From positions 1 through 40,476 of the forward strand of contig JADFJT010000012.1 of assembly GCA_022566015.1 (NCBI GenBank): a stretch of 40,476 bases of DNA. The letters run 5' to 3'. A model generated the notes under the pieces. The model was not told the DNA's origin. It made no database searches and saw only the letters and a program-made list of their open reading frames with translations. The translations under genes were made by a program, and so were the position numbers. Shown piece after piece: positions 18,201 to 27,017 of the stretch (its first letter is position 1; every line of letters starts with the position of its first letter). This DNA is from Pseudomonadota bacterium. Lineage in GTDB: Bacteria > Pseudomonadota > Gammaproteobacteria > GCA-001735895.

Positions 18201-18207
18201 CATCATA

Positions 18208-18441
18208 CCCCATGTTATAGTTGATTTTTAAAAAATTACCGCCCTTTTTTGGTTCTTCGCCAAAATCTGAGGAAACTCGACTAGTCGAGAGAATTTGAGG
18301 CTTCAGGCTTAACCCCGTCATCTCCGTGAAAACCGGAATTTTCTGAACAATGAACTCAGGATTTGGTGGAATACCGCTTTCACGGAAACAACTAATTTTT
18401 AATTTTTCGGCCCTGACGAATACTTTATACCTCCGTGTCGG
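18208..18441. other. polA 3' region with inverted repeats
   Basis: No gene is seen here. The stretch holds a perfect 14-bp palindrome, CTCGACTAGTCGAG (18276-18289). It also holds a 9-bp inverted repeat, TCCGTGAAA (18323-18331) with TTTCACGGA (18378-18386), enclosing a weaker inner hairpin. On the polA strand the palindrome is followed only by TTTCC, so it is a doubtful terminator. The AT-rich part at 18220-18235 may serve the small-RNA promoter. Confidence 0.4.
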
Positions 18442-21144
18442 TTAATGCGCTTCGTGCCAGTTTTTTCCCACACCAGCGTCGACTTCAAGCGCCACAGATA
18501 GTGTGGCGGCTTGCTTCATCAACCGTACCACCGTCTTTCGTGTCCGCTCGACATCGACCTCGGCTACTTCAAAAACGAGTTCGTCGTGCACTTGCATAAT
18601 CATTCTTGTCTGGTCTCCATCATCGATCAACCATCGGTGTACATCGATCATCGCGCGCTTGATAATATCTGCTGCTGTTCCCTGCATCGGAGCATTTATC
18701 GCAGTACGTTCGGCATATTGACGTTGCACGGCATTACGCGCGTTAATATCGGGCAAATACAGGCGACGGCCAAAAACGGTCTCTACATATCCCTGGTCGC
18801 GCGCCCGCTCTTTGGTTTCTTCCATGTAGCGACGAACGCCGGGGTAACGTTTGAAATAGGTATCGACGTATAGCTGCGCTTCTTTTCTACTGATATTCAA
18901 TTGCTTGCCGAGCCCAAATGCAGACATACCGTAGATCAGGCCAAAGTTAATTGCCTTCGCCGCACGGCGTTGGTCGTCACTCACCTGATCCACTGACTCC
19001 CCAAATACTTCCGCTGCGGTGGCACGATGGACATCCTGCCGCAGTTCAAATGCCCTGAGTAAATTTTCGTCTTTAGACAGGTGTGCCATGATGCGTAATT
19101 CGATTTGCGAATAGTCCAATGCCAGGATCCGATTACCGGCATCGGCGACAAAGGCTTCACGGATGCGCCTTCCCTGGGCTGTTCGGATTGGAATATTCTG
19201 CAAATTGGGGCTGGTTGAAGAAAGACGTCCGGTCGATGCGACCGCTTGCTGATACGAGGTGTGTACCCGCCCGGTACGCAAGTCGATTTCCTGCGGTAAT
19301 TTATCGATATAAGTCGTTTTCAGCTTGTTGAGTCCGCGATGTTCGAGAATCAGAGCCGGAATATCATAATTGTGCGCCAGTTCCTCAAGCACATCTTCGG
19401 CCGTCGATGGTTGCCCCCTGGGTGTTTTTCTGAGTACCGGTAATTCGAGCTTATCGTACAATATCGCCTGGATTTGCTTGGGCGAACTCAGATTGAAAAC
19501 CTCACCCGTTTTTGCATATATATCAGTTTCTATCTGGCCGAGCTGACGATCGACTTCTACTGCCTGTTTTTGCAAAAGCCCCTGGTCAACCAGCACACCA
19601 TTTTGTTCGACCTTAAGCAATACTTCGACCAATGGCATTTCTATTTCGAGATAGACATCGTTGAGCCGACGCTCGGGCTGTAATAACAGGCTCAAATGCT
19701 GGTGCAACTGTAAGGTGATATCTGCATCTTCTGCCGCGTATTCGGTTGCCTGGCCAATCTCTACCTGATCAAAAATAATTTGTTTCGCGCCCTTCCCGGC
19801 AATATCTTCGAAATGGATGGTGTCGCGATTGAGGTAATACTTTGCCAGATCGTCCATGTTATGCCGACTGGCAGTCGAATTGAGTACATACGACTGCAAC
19901 ATCGTATCGTGCGCTATGCCCTGCATATAAATACCCTCGCCGATAAATATATGGCAGTCGTATTTGATGTTTTGACCGATCTTGCCAATCGCTGGATTTT
20001 CCAGAATTGGCTTGAGGCGCGCGAGAACCTGTTCTTTTTCGAGTTGTCTGGGAACACCGGAATAACTATGTGCGAGCGGAATATAACAGGCATTCCCCGC
20101 TTCTACACAGAGTGAAATACCCACCAGTTTGGCGAGCATGTAATCGACGCTGGTGGTTTCGGTATCGATTGCAAACTGAGAGGCATTTTGCAGTTTATCC
20201 AACCAGTGTTGTAATCTCTCTTCACTAACAACACACTCGTATTCTACTTTTGGGGCGTCGGCGACTGCCTGGACTGGGACAGATACGTTTGAATCGAGTG
20301 CCTCGTACCAGCGGTTAAATCCAAATTGCTGATAGTAGGCCGCCAACGCTCCCGTATCGGCCTCGCCCTGCACCAGATCTTCGATTTCGAAGCCCGTATC
20401 ACAGTCGAGCTTGATCGTCGCGAGCCGGTAAGACATCGGTAAAAACCCGAGGGATTCCCGTAAATTCTCGCCAACTTTCCCCTTAATTTCTTCGGCCTTA
20501 TCCATGACTCCCTGCATGCTGCCGTATTGCGCCAGCCATTTGCTTGCAGTTTTAGGGCCGACTTTCGGCACACCCGGAATATTGTCAGAAACGTCACCCA
20601 TCAAGGCAAGGTAATCGATAATCTGATTCGGTTTAACCTGAAATTTTTCAGGCACTGTCGCTTCGGTCAGAACCTGATTATTCATCGTGTTGATGAGGCG
20701 CACGTTTTCATTAACCAGTTGCGCCATATCCTTGTCGCCAGTCGATATCAATACGCTATACCCTTTACGAGTTGCTTCGACACTGAGCGTACCGATAACA
20801 TCATCCGCCTCTACACCTTCGATCACGACTAAGGGTAAACCCTGTGCTTTTATGATTTGATGTAGTGGTTCAATTTGCACACGCAAGTCATCCGGCATCG
20901 GTGGCCTGTTGGCCTTGTACTCGGGATAAATATCATTGCGGAAGGTTTTACCCTTGGCGTCGAACACGACCGCGATATAATCCGGTTGTTCGTCCGTAAT
21001 CAGCTTACGCAGCATATTCAATACGCCATAGATTGCACCTGTCGGTTCGCCGTTATGGGTTAAGGGCGGCAAACCATGGTAGGCTCTGAATAGATAAGAG
21101 CTTCCGTCTATTAATACCAGTTCTTTTTGATTCTTTTCAGTCAT
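18442..21144 (-). CDS. polA: DNA polymerase I
   Basis: 900 residues with all three Pol I modules. The N-terminal 5' nuclease (~1-290) shows LIDGSSYLFRAYH and EGVEADDVIGTL. The 3'-5' proofreading exonuclease (~300-490) keeps acidic AIDTETTSVD, KIGQNIKYD and YAAEDA motifs, so it looks active. The family A polymerase domain has the YSQIELRI motif A, the RRAAKAINFGLIYGMS O-helix and QVHDELVF motif C. Pol I fills gaps and removes primers and acts in excision repair. The chosen ATG has only a poor ribosome binding site. Upstream is a hairpin-rich repeat region; downstream is a small-RNA candidate on the same strand. Confidence 0.97.
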   Translation of the reverse strand: MTEKNQKELVLIDGSSYLFRAYHGLPPLTHNGEPTGAIYGVLNMLRKLITDEQPDYIAVVFDAKGKTFRNDIYPEYKANRPPMPDDLRVQIEPLHQIIKAQGLPLVVIEGVEADDVIGTLSVEATRKGYSVLISTGDKDMAQLVNENVRLINTMNNQVLTEATVPEKFQVKPNQIIDYLALMGDVSDNIPGVPKVGPKTASKWLAQYGSMQGVMDKAEEIKGKVGENLRESLGFLPMSYRLATIKLDCDTGFEIEDLVQGEADTGALAAYYQQFGFNRWYEALDSNVSVPVQAVADAPKVEYECVVSEERLQHWLDKLQNASQFAIDTETTSVDYMLAKLVGISLCVEAGNACYIPLAHSYSGVPRQLEKEQVLARLKPILENPAIGKIGQNIKYDCHIFIGEGIYMQGIAHDTMLQSYVLNSTASRHNMDDLAKYYLNRDTIHFEDIAGKGAKQIIFDQVEIGQATEYAAEDADITLQLHQHLSLLLQPERRLNDVYLEIEMPLVEVLLKVEQNGVLVDQGLLQKQAVEVDRQLGQIETDIYAKTGEVFNLSSPKQIQAILYDKLELPVLRKTPRGQPSTAEDVLEELAHNYDIPALILEHRGLNKLKTTYIDKLPQEIDLRTGRVHTSYQQAVASTGRLSSTSPNLQNIPIRTAQGRRIREAFVADAGNRILALDYSQIELRIMAHLSKDENLLRAFELRQDVHRATAAEVFGESVDQVSDDQRRAAKAINFGLIYGMSAFGLGKQLNISRKEAQLYVDTYFKRYPGVRRYMEETKERARDQGYVETVFGRRLYLPDINARNAVQRQYAERTAINAPMQGTAADIIKRAMIDVHRWLIDDGDQTRMIMQVHDELVFEVAEVDVERTRKTVVRLMKQAATLSVALEVDAGVGKNWHEAH

Positions 21145-21259
21145 GTTGCTGCACTACGGTTCTGCCCCAGTTGGATCCTGAGCATACGAATAAATCCTGA
21201 GAATCGATAATATCACAGCTACAATATATGCAATTTTATAAGTTACTGAGAAAGTACTA

Positions 21260-21560
21260 GCTGCCTCGGGTCTCGGCAATTGCTCCTGCGTTGCTCTACC
21301 TCCGATACGTCGGACCGCTACATCCATGTAGGCGAAGCGTTCAAAACACGCTGTGCCGATGCGTCGGACCGTCCCATCCATGGGCGCTCGGATTTTTCAT
21401 CCCTGAAAAATACGGTTTTGTGGGCTTTCACCCGAGGTAACCTCACTATTGAGATGTGACCATCGGGATGTTTTTTCGGGGCCTTACGCGACAGGGACGT
21501 CGCGTGAGAGCGTCCAGGGAAGGTTTAAAGCGTTCCCGTAAAAACATACCGGTGGTCTCA
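21260..21560. repeat. Mosaic of short hairpin repeats upstream of polA
   Basis: This gap between divergent polA and the decarboxylase gene is a string of inverted repeats. They include CTACAT-cc-ATGTAG in 21318-21331, CCCAT-cc-ATGGG in 21373-21384, ATTTTTC/GAAAAAT (21392-21411), GAGGT-a-ACCTC (21434-21444), ACGCGAC/GTCGCGT (21486-21505) and an imperfect GGGAA/TTCCC hairpin (21517-21537). The first two lie in a direct repeat: 21302-21334 and 21356-21386 share CCGATxCGTCGGACCG and CATCCATG, while the arms differ in a compensating way. This looks like a REP/MITE-like dispersed element rather than a gene. Copy number elsewhere in the genome cannot be seen from here. Confidence 0.6.
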
Positions 21561-21700
21561 TCCCCCTCCGGAAGCTTAAACTCAGTCACCGCCAGGAAAA
21601 GAATCCTACACTGACTTCGTTAAAGCATTTCTTGTGACAGACCAGTACAATAACCGAATTTGAATTTAGCCCAACCGAAACCCTGGTAATAAAAGTCGAT

Positions 21701-23308
21701 ATGAGCAAACCACAAAAACTGTGTGTCGGCGAAGCTACGATCAAACTACTCGAACAATACGGCGTTGATACCGTGTTTGGAATCCCGGGTGTACATACGC
21801 TGGATTTTTGTCGTGGACTGAATATGAGCACTATACGCCATGTGCAAGCACGCAATGAACAGGGCGCAGGGTTTATGGCCGATGGATACGCGCGCGCATC
21901 GGGTCGGCCCGGGGTTGCACTGGTGATATCGGGGCCGGGCGTTACCAATGCACTGACTGCACTCGGGCAGGCTTATGCCGACAGCATTCCGATGCTGCTA
22001 CTTTCGGCTGACGCCGCAAGTGATACTCTCGGGAAAGGCAGGGGTTTGCTGCATGAGGTACCGTGTTTAACCGATACCACTGCGCCGCTAACATCGCTAT
22101 CGGCGACCGCGATGACCCCCGACGAGGTGCCGGAATTGATCGGCAGAGCCTTTTCGATCTTCGCCTCGGAACGACCCCGCCCAGTACATATTGCGATCCC
22201 AATCGATGTACTGGCGATGCCGGTAGATTCAAACTGGCGCGCGGTCACCTTGCCCGAGCGACCAGCCGCCTCCCGCAAAAACATCGAAGCCGCCTGCCGG
22301 ATGCTGCGCGATGCGAAACAACCGATGATATGCGTCGGTGGGGGTGCCTGGCGAGCCAGTACCGGTATCACCCGGATCGCCGAACAGCTGGGTGCCGCAG
22401 TGATCGCCAGCATTGCTGGCAAGGGTATCGTCGACGACAGGCATCCACTATCGCTCAGTGCCGGTACGGTCCGAGGTGAGGTGCAGAAATACCTGAAACA
22501 GGCCGATGTAGTGCTGGCGATCGGTACAGAATTATCCGAAGTCGACAGCTTCGTCGAAACACTCGAAATCAACGGCCGCATAATTCGCGTCGATATTGAT
22601 GGTCGCAAGATGAATGATCTATATCCGGCCGAATTACCCATCATAGCCGACGCAGCATCCACCGCGGCAGCGATTGCCGATGGCCTCGCAGGCGCACTGG
22701 CGCGAGAAGGGACTGTAGGCGAAGTAGCAGCAATTAGAAAGACGATCCAGAACAATCTTGGCGGCAGCGAACCAAAGCACTGTATCGCGCTCGATGTCCT
22801 GCGCGAGGTACTACCCGCGAACACCGTGGTGATGGCAGACGTCTGTCAAATCGCCTATACCGGCGCATTTGCTTTCGACGTCGCCAGTCCGAGGCTATGG
22901 CATTACCCGGCCGGCTATTGCACGCTCGGGTCCGGTCTGCCCGATGCGATCGGCGCCAAACTCGCGTTACCCGACACCCCGGTGGTGACAATTGCAGGGG
23001 ACGGTGGTTTCATGTTCACGGTACAGGAACTCGTGACCGGGGCCGAACTGAAACTGCCGATACCGATTATCCTTTGGAATAACGAGGGCTTAAAGCAAAT
23101 ACAGGACGATATGAAATTACGCGAAATTTCTCTGGTGGGTGTTGGCGGTATCAACCCGGACTTTATTGCATTGGCGCAGTCCTGTCGTTGCCATGCACTC
23201 AAGGTAGATAGCGCGGCTGCGCTCGGCACTGCGGTGCAGGAAGCGTTCCTGGCCGACCGTCCAACACTGATCGAAATTAACGAATTCGATAGCTGGCTCG
23301 ACGCTTAG
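21701..23308 (+). CDS. TPP-dependent decarboxylase, 5-guanidino-2-oxopentanoate decarboxylase-like
   Basis: 535 residues with the three-domain fold of the acetolactate synthase/pyruvate decarboxylase superfamily. The N-terminal Pyr domain has the cofactor-activating glutamate E53 in RNEQGAGFMADGYA. The middle domain holds a Rossmann-like region. The PP domain has the thiamine diphosphate motif from GDGG (D434) to NN (460-461). The start GVDTVFGIPGVHTL and overall length resemble AruI of the arginine transaminase pathway (5-guanidino-2-oxopentanoate to 4-guanidinobutanal and CO2) more than IlvB. No IlvN-like small subunit is adjacent, which also argues against valine biosynthesis. Substrate assignment is from remembered similarity only. 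It is followed after 10 nt by nadC, so the two are likely co-transcribed. Confidence 0.75.
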   Translation: MSKPQKLCVGEATIKLLEQYGVDTVFGIPGVHTLDFCRGLNMSTIRHVQARNEQGAGFMADGYARASGRPGVALVISGPGVTNALTALGQAYADSIPMLLLSADAASDTLGKGRGLLHEVPCLTDTTAPLTSLSATAMTPDEVPELIGRAFSIFASERPRPVHIAIPIDVLAMPVDSNWRAVTLPERPAASRKNIEAACRMLRDAKQPMICVGGGAWRASTGITRIAEQLGAAVIASIAGKGIVDDRHPLSLSAGTVRGEVQKYLKQADVVLAIGTELSEVDSFVETLEINGRIIRVDIDGRKMNDLYPAELPIIADAASTAAAIADGLAGALAREGTVGEVAAIRKTIQNNLGGSEPKHCIALDVLREVLPANTVVMADVCQIAYTGAFAFDVASPRLWHYPAGYCTLGSGLPDAIGAKLALPDTPVVTIAGDGGFMFTVQELVTGAELKLPIPIILWNNEGLKQIQDDMKLREISLVGVGGINPDFIALAQSCRCHALKVDSAAALGTAVQEAFLADRPTLIEINEFDSWLDA

Positions 23309-23318
23309 AAACTAAATC

Positions 23319-24146
23319 GTGAGACTACCGCAAAACATTCAAAACGACGTTAAGCGCGTATTGCAGGAGGATATCGGAAACGGTGATATCAGTGCGCAAT
23401 TAATCGATCAAGACGCAGTGTTAGAGATGAATTTGCTGGTGCGCGAGGATGCAGTGTTATGTGGGAGCGCCTGGTTTGATGAAGTTTTCAGACAATGCGA
23501 CCGGGCGATAAAAATAAAGTGGTCAGCAGGCGACGGTGATCGGGTGAAAGCCAATACCAATTTATGCACTCTGTCAGGCCTGGCGAGGGCGCTGCTTAGT
23601 GCCGAGCGTAGCGCGCTCAATTTTCTACAAACCCTGTCTGGTACTGCCACCATCACGCGTCAATATGTCGATAGAATCAGTGACACGAACTGTCGCATAC
23701 TCGATACACGTAAAACAATTCCGCAGTTACGGCTCGCTCAAAAGTATGCGGTTGTCTGTGGTGGTGGCACGAACCACCGCATTGGGTTATTCGACGCCTA
23801 CCTGATCAAGGAAAATCACCTCGCTGCCTGCGGTAGTATTAAAGCGGCAGTCGAACTTGGCCGTACCCTGCACCCGGAGCGCTTCCTCGAAGTCGAAGTC
23901 GAAGACCTCGATCAACTGCAGCAGGTAATCGATGCACAGGCCGATCGGGCCCTGCTGGACAATTTCACGGTTGAGAAATTAAAACAGGCCGTCACGCTCA
24001 ATGACAGGCGAATAGAACTCGAAGCATCGGGTAACATCACCGACGAAAACCTGCTCGCTTTTGCCAGGACAGGCATAGATTTCATTTCTATCGGCGCCCT
24101 GACCAAACACCTTCAGGCGATCGATTTTTCGTTGCGTTATTCATAG
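23319..24146 (+). CDS. nadC: Quinolinate phosphoribosyltransferase
   Basis: 275 residues from a GTG start 10 nt after the preceding stop. NadC makes nicotinate mononucleotide from quinolinate and PRPP, the last step of de novo pyridine ring synthesis. Characteristic segments are EDIGNGDIS, SAERSALNFLQTLSGTATITRQYVD, DTRKTIPQLRLAQKYAVVCGG, NHRIGLFDAYLIKENH and EVEVEDLDQ. The C-terminal SGNITDENLLAFARTGIDFISIGALTKH is the phosphate-binding end of the barrel. All of the usual basic residues (R and K in RKT, H and R in NHR, and KENH) are present. nadA and nadB are not nearby. Confidence 0.95.
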   Translation: MRLPQNIQNDVKRVLQEDIGNGDISAQLIDQDAVLEMNLLVREDAVLCGSAWFDEVFRQCDRAIKIKWSAGDGDRVKANTNLCTLSGLARALLSAERSALNFLQTLSGTATITRQYVDRISDTNCRILDTRKTIPQLRLAQKYAVVCGGGTNHRIGLFDAYLIKENHLAACGSIKAAVELGRTLHPERFLEVEVEDLDQLQQVIDAQADRALLDNFTVEKLKQAVTLNDRRIELEASGNITDENLLAFARTGIDFISIGALTKHLQAIDFSLRYS

Positions 24147-24192
24147 CTCGCTCATTTTCTAATAACACGGTATTAAAATCCGGAACCCGTAA

Positions 24193-25131
24193 GTGCCGCA
24201 GAATAAACTAATTTTGTCCGATAAATCCGATCATGCAACGAAAGGAATTATCGCGCTCGTCGTTGCTACTTTATTTTTTGCCGGCCAGGACGCTATTACC
24301 AAACACCTGACACAATCGATCCCGGTAGCACAAATAGTCACAGTGAGGTTCTTTTTCTTTTCGCTATTCGCAATTGTCTTTGCGGCTCACAGCATAGGTA
24401 TTAAAGCTGCCTTTCATTCAACGCGGCCAAAATTACAAATTTTACGGGGTTTATTGATTAGCAGTGAAATCGCTCTGTTTGCTTTCGCGCTGTACTATCT
24501 CGGACTGGCCGAAATGCACGCAATTTTCGCCTGCTTCCCATTGATCATCACTGCACTTTCGGTGCCTTTTCTGGGTGAAACAGTGGGCTGGCGACGCTGG
24601 GTAGCGGTCGGCCTGGGATTCATTGGTACGCTTATTATTATAAGCCCCGATAGCGGGAATTTTAGCCCTTACGCGATGTTAGTGTTGATTTGTGCGTTAA
24701 TGTTTGCGATTTACAACCTGATCACGCGCAAAGTGTCTCGCCACGATCGTTTCGAGACATCATTGCTCTATTTTGGCGTGGTCGGATTTATCGGCTCGCT
24801 CCTTGTGGCACCCTTTTACTGGCAAACCCCAAATTCAGATCAAATTTTCTGGCTCGGAGTGATCAGTATAACCGGCATCATAGGCCACCTGCTTTTGATC
24901 AAGGCATTACAACTGGCACCAGCCGTGATATTACAACCGTTCAATTACTTTGTTCTGGTTTGGGCAATCATTATTGGCTATTTCGTTTACGACGAAATTC
25001 TCGAGTCACAATCTCTGATTGGCGCCGCCGTGGTGGTCTCCAGTGGCGTTTATATCGCTCGGCGTGAATACATTGTCGCACGCCAGGCACGTAAGCGGCT
25101 ACGCCGTACAATGTACCCTCCAGAGGTTTGA
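24193..25131 (+). CDS. EamA/DMT-family permease
   Basis: 312 residues from GTG, about ten hydrophobic segments arranged as two EamA repeats. The first repeat begins at GIIALVVATLFFAGQDAITKHL, includes the family-typical ALYYLGLAEMHAIFACFPLIITALSVPFLGE, and the second repeat begins near ISPDSGNFSPYAMLVLI. The C-terminus is short and basic. DMT permeases export or import small metabolites, and the substrate cannot be told. It follows nadC by 46 nt on the same strand, so it may share that transcript. Confidence 0.85.
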   Translation: MPQNKLILSDKSDHATKGIIALVVATLFFAGQDAITKHLTQSIPVAQIVTVRFFFFSLFAIVFAAHSIGIKAAFHSTRPKLQILRGLLISSEIALFAFALYYLGLAEMHAIFACFPLIITALSVPFLGETVGWRRWVAVGLGFIGTLIIISPDSGNFSPYAMLVLICALMFAIYNLITRKVSRHDRFETSLLYFGVVGFIGSLLVAPFYWQTPNSDQIFWLGVISITGIIGHLLLIKALQLAPAVILQPFNYFVLVWAIIIGYFVYDEILESQSLIGAAVVVSSGVYIARREYIVARQARKRLRRTMYPPEV

Positions 25132-25316
25132 CAAAGCCAGGCCAACCATACCCATTAATACTTCGAAACTAGTACCAAAAATGGTAATTATTTTCCGCGG
25201 CCGGGCTATTTTGGGGGCTAGTGAAACAGTACGTATTCTGTTAATATTTATCGCTTCTCTAGTAGTACTATCTGGGGATCTAATCCCAGTCTTCACCTTT
25301 TCCAGGAGTCTATAAT

Positions 25317-26987
25317 ATTAGCGGCACTACGATACTCATTAATTTGATTGGTGGGGTTGCACTGCTATTATTTGGCTTGCGCATGGTACGGATCGGCATC
25401 ACCGATGCCTGGGGTAGCGAAGTCCGCAGCGCACTCGGTGCCAGCCTGTCTAATCGATTTAAAGCTTTTTTCGCCGGCCTTGGCGTCACAGTATTACTTC
25501 AAAGCAGCAGTGCGACCGCATTGCTGACATCTTCTTTTAGCGGCCAGGGAATTATCAATACGGCCCCAGCGCTCGCTGTGTTACTCGGTGCCGACGTAGG
25601 CACCACCCTGGTGACGCAAATTTTAACCTTTGACCTGTCTGCAATATCGCCGCTGATGATCGCCGCAGGCATGGGTATGTTCACCTACTCCGACAGCGGG
25701 CGCACACGCGACATAGGCCGATTAGTGCTCGGTATCGGTATGATGCTGCTATCCCTGAAACTGATCCTCGACGCATCGACACCCATGCGCGACTCCGAAA
25801 TAGTCCTGGGTATCTTCGCATCACTGAGCAACGACCTGGTACTGGCGGTCATCTTCGCCGCAATTATCGCCTGGATGGCGCATTCGAGTCTGGCGACCGT
25901 ATTGCTGATCATCACACTCGCGAGTACCGAGGTACTCGACATTACGGTTGCGTTCGCGTTCGTGCTGGGTGCCAACATAGGCGGCGCGATCCCACCTTTT
26001 ATAGCCACACTTGGCGCGAGTAGTGCGGCCCGTCAACCCCCGCTTGGAAATTTGATTTTTCGCGTCTGCGGCGTATTAATAGCGATACCTATGGTGGGAA
26101 TGATCGCTGGCTGGATGACTCAATTCGACGTCAGCAGCGCACGTCAGATTGCCAATTTCCACATGCTATTTAATATAGCCCTGGCCCTGATGTTTCTGCC
26201 ACTGATCAATCGCATGGCCGCCTTGACTATGCGCTTAGTACCGGAAGACGATGAAGAATCAGACGATTCCAGGCCAATGCATCTGGACAAGTCGGCGTTT
26301 GAAACCCCGTTAGTAGCGCTCGTCAACGCGGAACGTGAAGTGCTACGCATGGGAGAAATAGTCGAGCGCATGTTTCGAAATACCTTTATTGCGCTCAAGA
26401 AAAACGATGTCGAGCTAGCCAAGAGCACGCGCAAGATGGATCAGGTTACGAACCATTTTTACGATGAAGTCAAATTTTACCTGACTAGTCTGAGCCGTGA
26501 GCCACTGGGTGAAAAAGAAAGTATACGCTGCAATGAAATACTGAGTTTCGCCACCAATCTGGAGCACATTGGCGACATCATTTCGGTCGATATGATTGAT
26601 AATATATTGCGCAAAAAACTCGTTACACGCTCAAAGATGTCACTCCAGGATCGCGAGGATATCAATAATCTATACCAGCCAGTCCTGCTCAGTTTTCATC
26701 TGTCGCTCAGTGTCTTTACCTCGGGCGATATAGGCATGGCCCGACAATTGCTGGCTAAAAAGTACAAGTTTATCAAACTTGAAAAGCAGGCGGTGGTAAA
26801 CCACCTGACCAAATTACGCGAAGACGTCACTTACGATTCTCGCCTGAGCGCGATGCAACTCGACGTTATCCGTGACCTGAAGCGCATCAACTCGCATTTG
26901 ACCGCCGTAGCCTATCCCATACTTGAAGCAGCAGGGCATTTGCGCAGCCGATTACGATCGAGTGATACGACCGAAACTAATGCTTGA
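25317..26987 (+). CDS. Na/Pi-cotransporter-family membrane protein, probable AUU start
   Basis: The N-terminal ~310 residues carry two inverted halves of the NptA/PNaS fold: LLQSSSATALLTSSF in the first and VLGANIGGAIPPFIATLG in the second, with the duplicated Gln-Ser-Ser signature only in the first. The C-terminal ~220 residues are a PhoU-like helical bundle (FATNLEHIGDIIS). Members import phosphate with sodium or act as efflux channels; the PhoU tail suggests regulation. Start choice: the frame has no ATG, GTG or CTG after the stop at 25281. The first ordinary start is TTG at 25344, which lacks a ribosome binding site. ATT at 25317 sits 7 nt after AGGAGT and gives the family-like N-terminus SGTTILINLIGGVALLLFG. 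I infer AUU initiation, giving 556 residues. Confidence 0.85.
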   Translation: MSGTTILINLIGGVALLLFGLRMVRIGITDAWGSEVRSALGASLSNRFKAFFAGLGVTVLLQSSSATALLTSSFSGQGIINTAPALAVLLGADVGTTLVTQILTFDLSAISPLMIAAGMGMFTYSDSGRTRDIGRLVLGIGMMLLSLKLILDASTPMRDSEIVLGIFASLSNDLVLAVIFAAIIAWMAHSSLATVLLIITLASTEVLDITVAFAFVLGANIGGAIPPFIATLGASSAARQPPLGNLIFRVCGVLIAIPMVGMIAGWMTQFDVSSARQIANFHMLFNIALALMFLPLINRMAALTMRLVPEDDEESDDSRPMHLDKSAFETPLVALVNAEREVLRMGEIVERMFRNTFIALKKNDVELAKSTRKMDQVTNHFYDEVKFYLTSLSREPLGEKESIRCNEILSFATNLEHIGDIISVDMIDNILRKKLVTRSKMSLQDREDINNLYQPVLLSFHLSLSVFTSGDIGMARQLLAKKYKFIKLEKQAVVNHLTKLREDVTYDSRLSAMQLDVIRDLKRINSHLTAVAYPILEAAGHLRSRLRSSDTTETNA

Positions 26988-27017
26988 GTCGCGATTTATC
27001 GGATACTGCTGAATTTT

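Noticed and set aside
20149-20156. E. coli Chi octamer GCTGGTGG, also present in reverse complement at 29204-29211 and 36871-36878
   Set aside because: The Chi sequence of this organism is unknown, a few matches in 40 kb are close to chance, and no statistic could be run.
21154-21381. 75-residue minus-strand open frame upstream of polA
   Set aside because: It is contained largely in the hairpin repeat mosaic, has repeat-derived composition, and shows no ribosome binding site or familiar motif.
25264-25290. CTGGG/CCCAG hairpin upstream of the Na/Pi transporter as a riboswitch or terminator
   Set aside because: Only a 5-bp continuous stem, no T-run and no recognisable riboswitch core.
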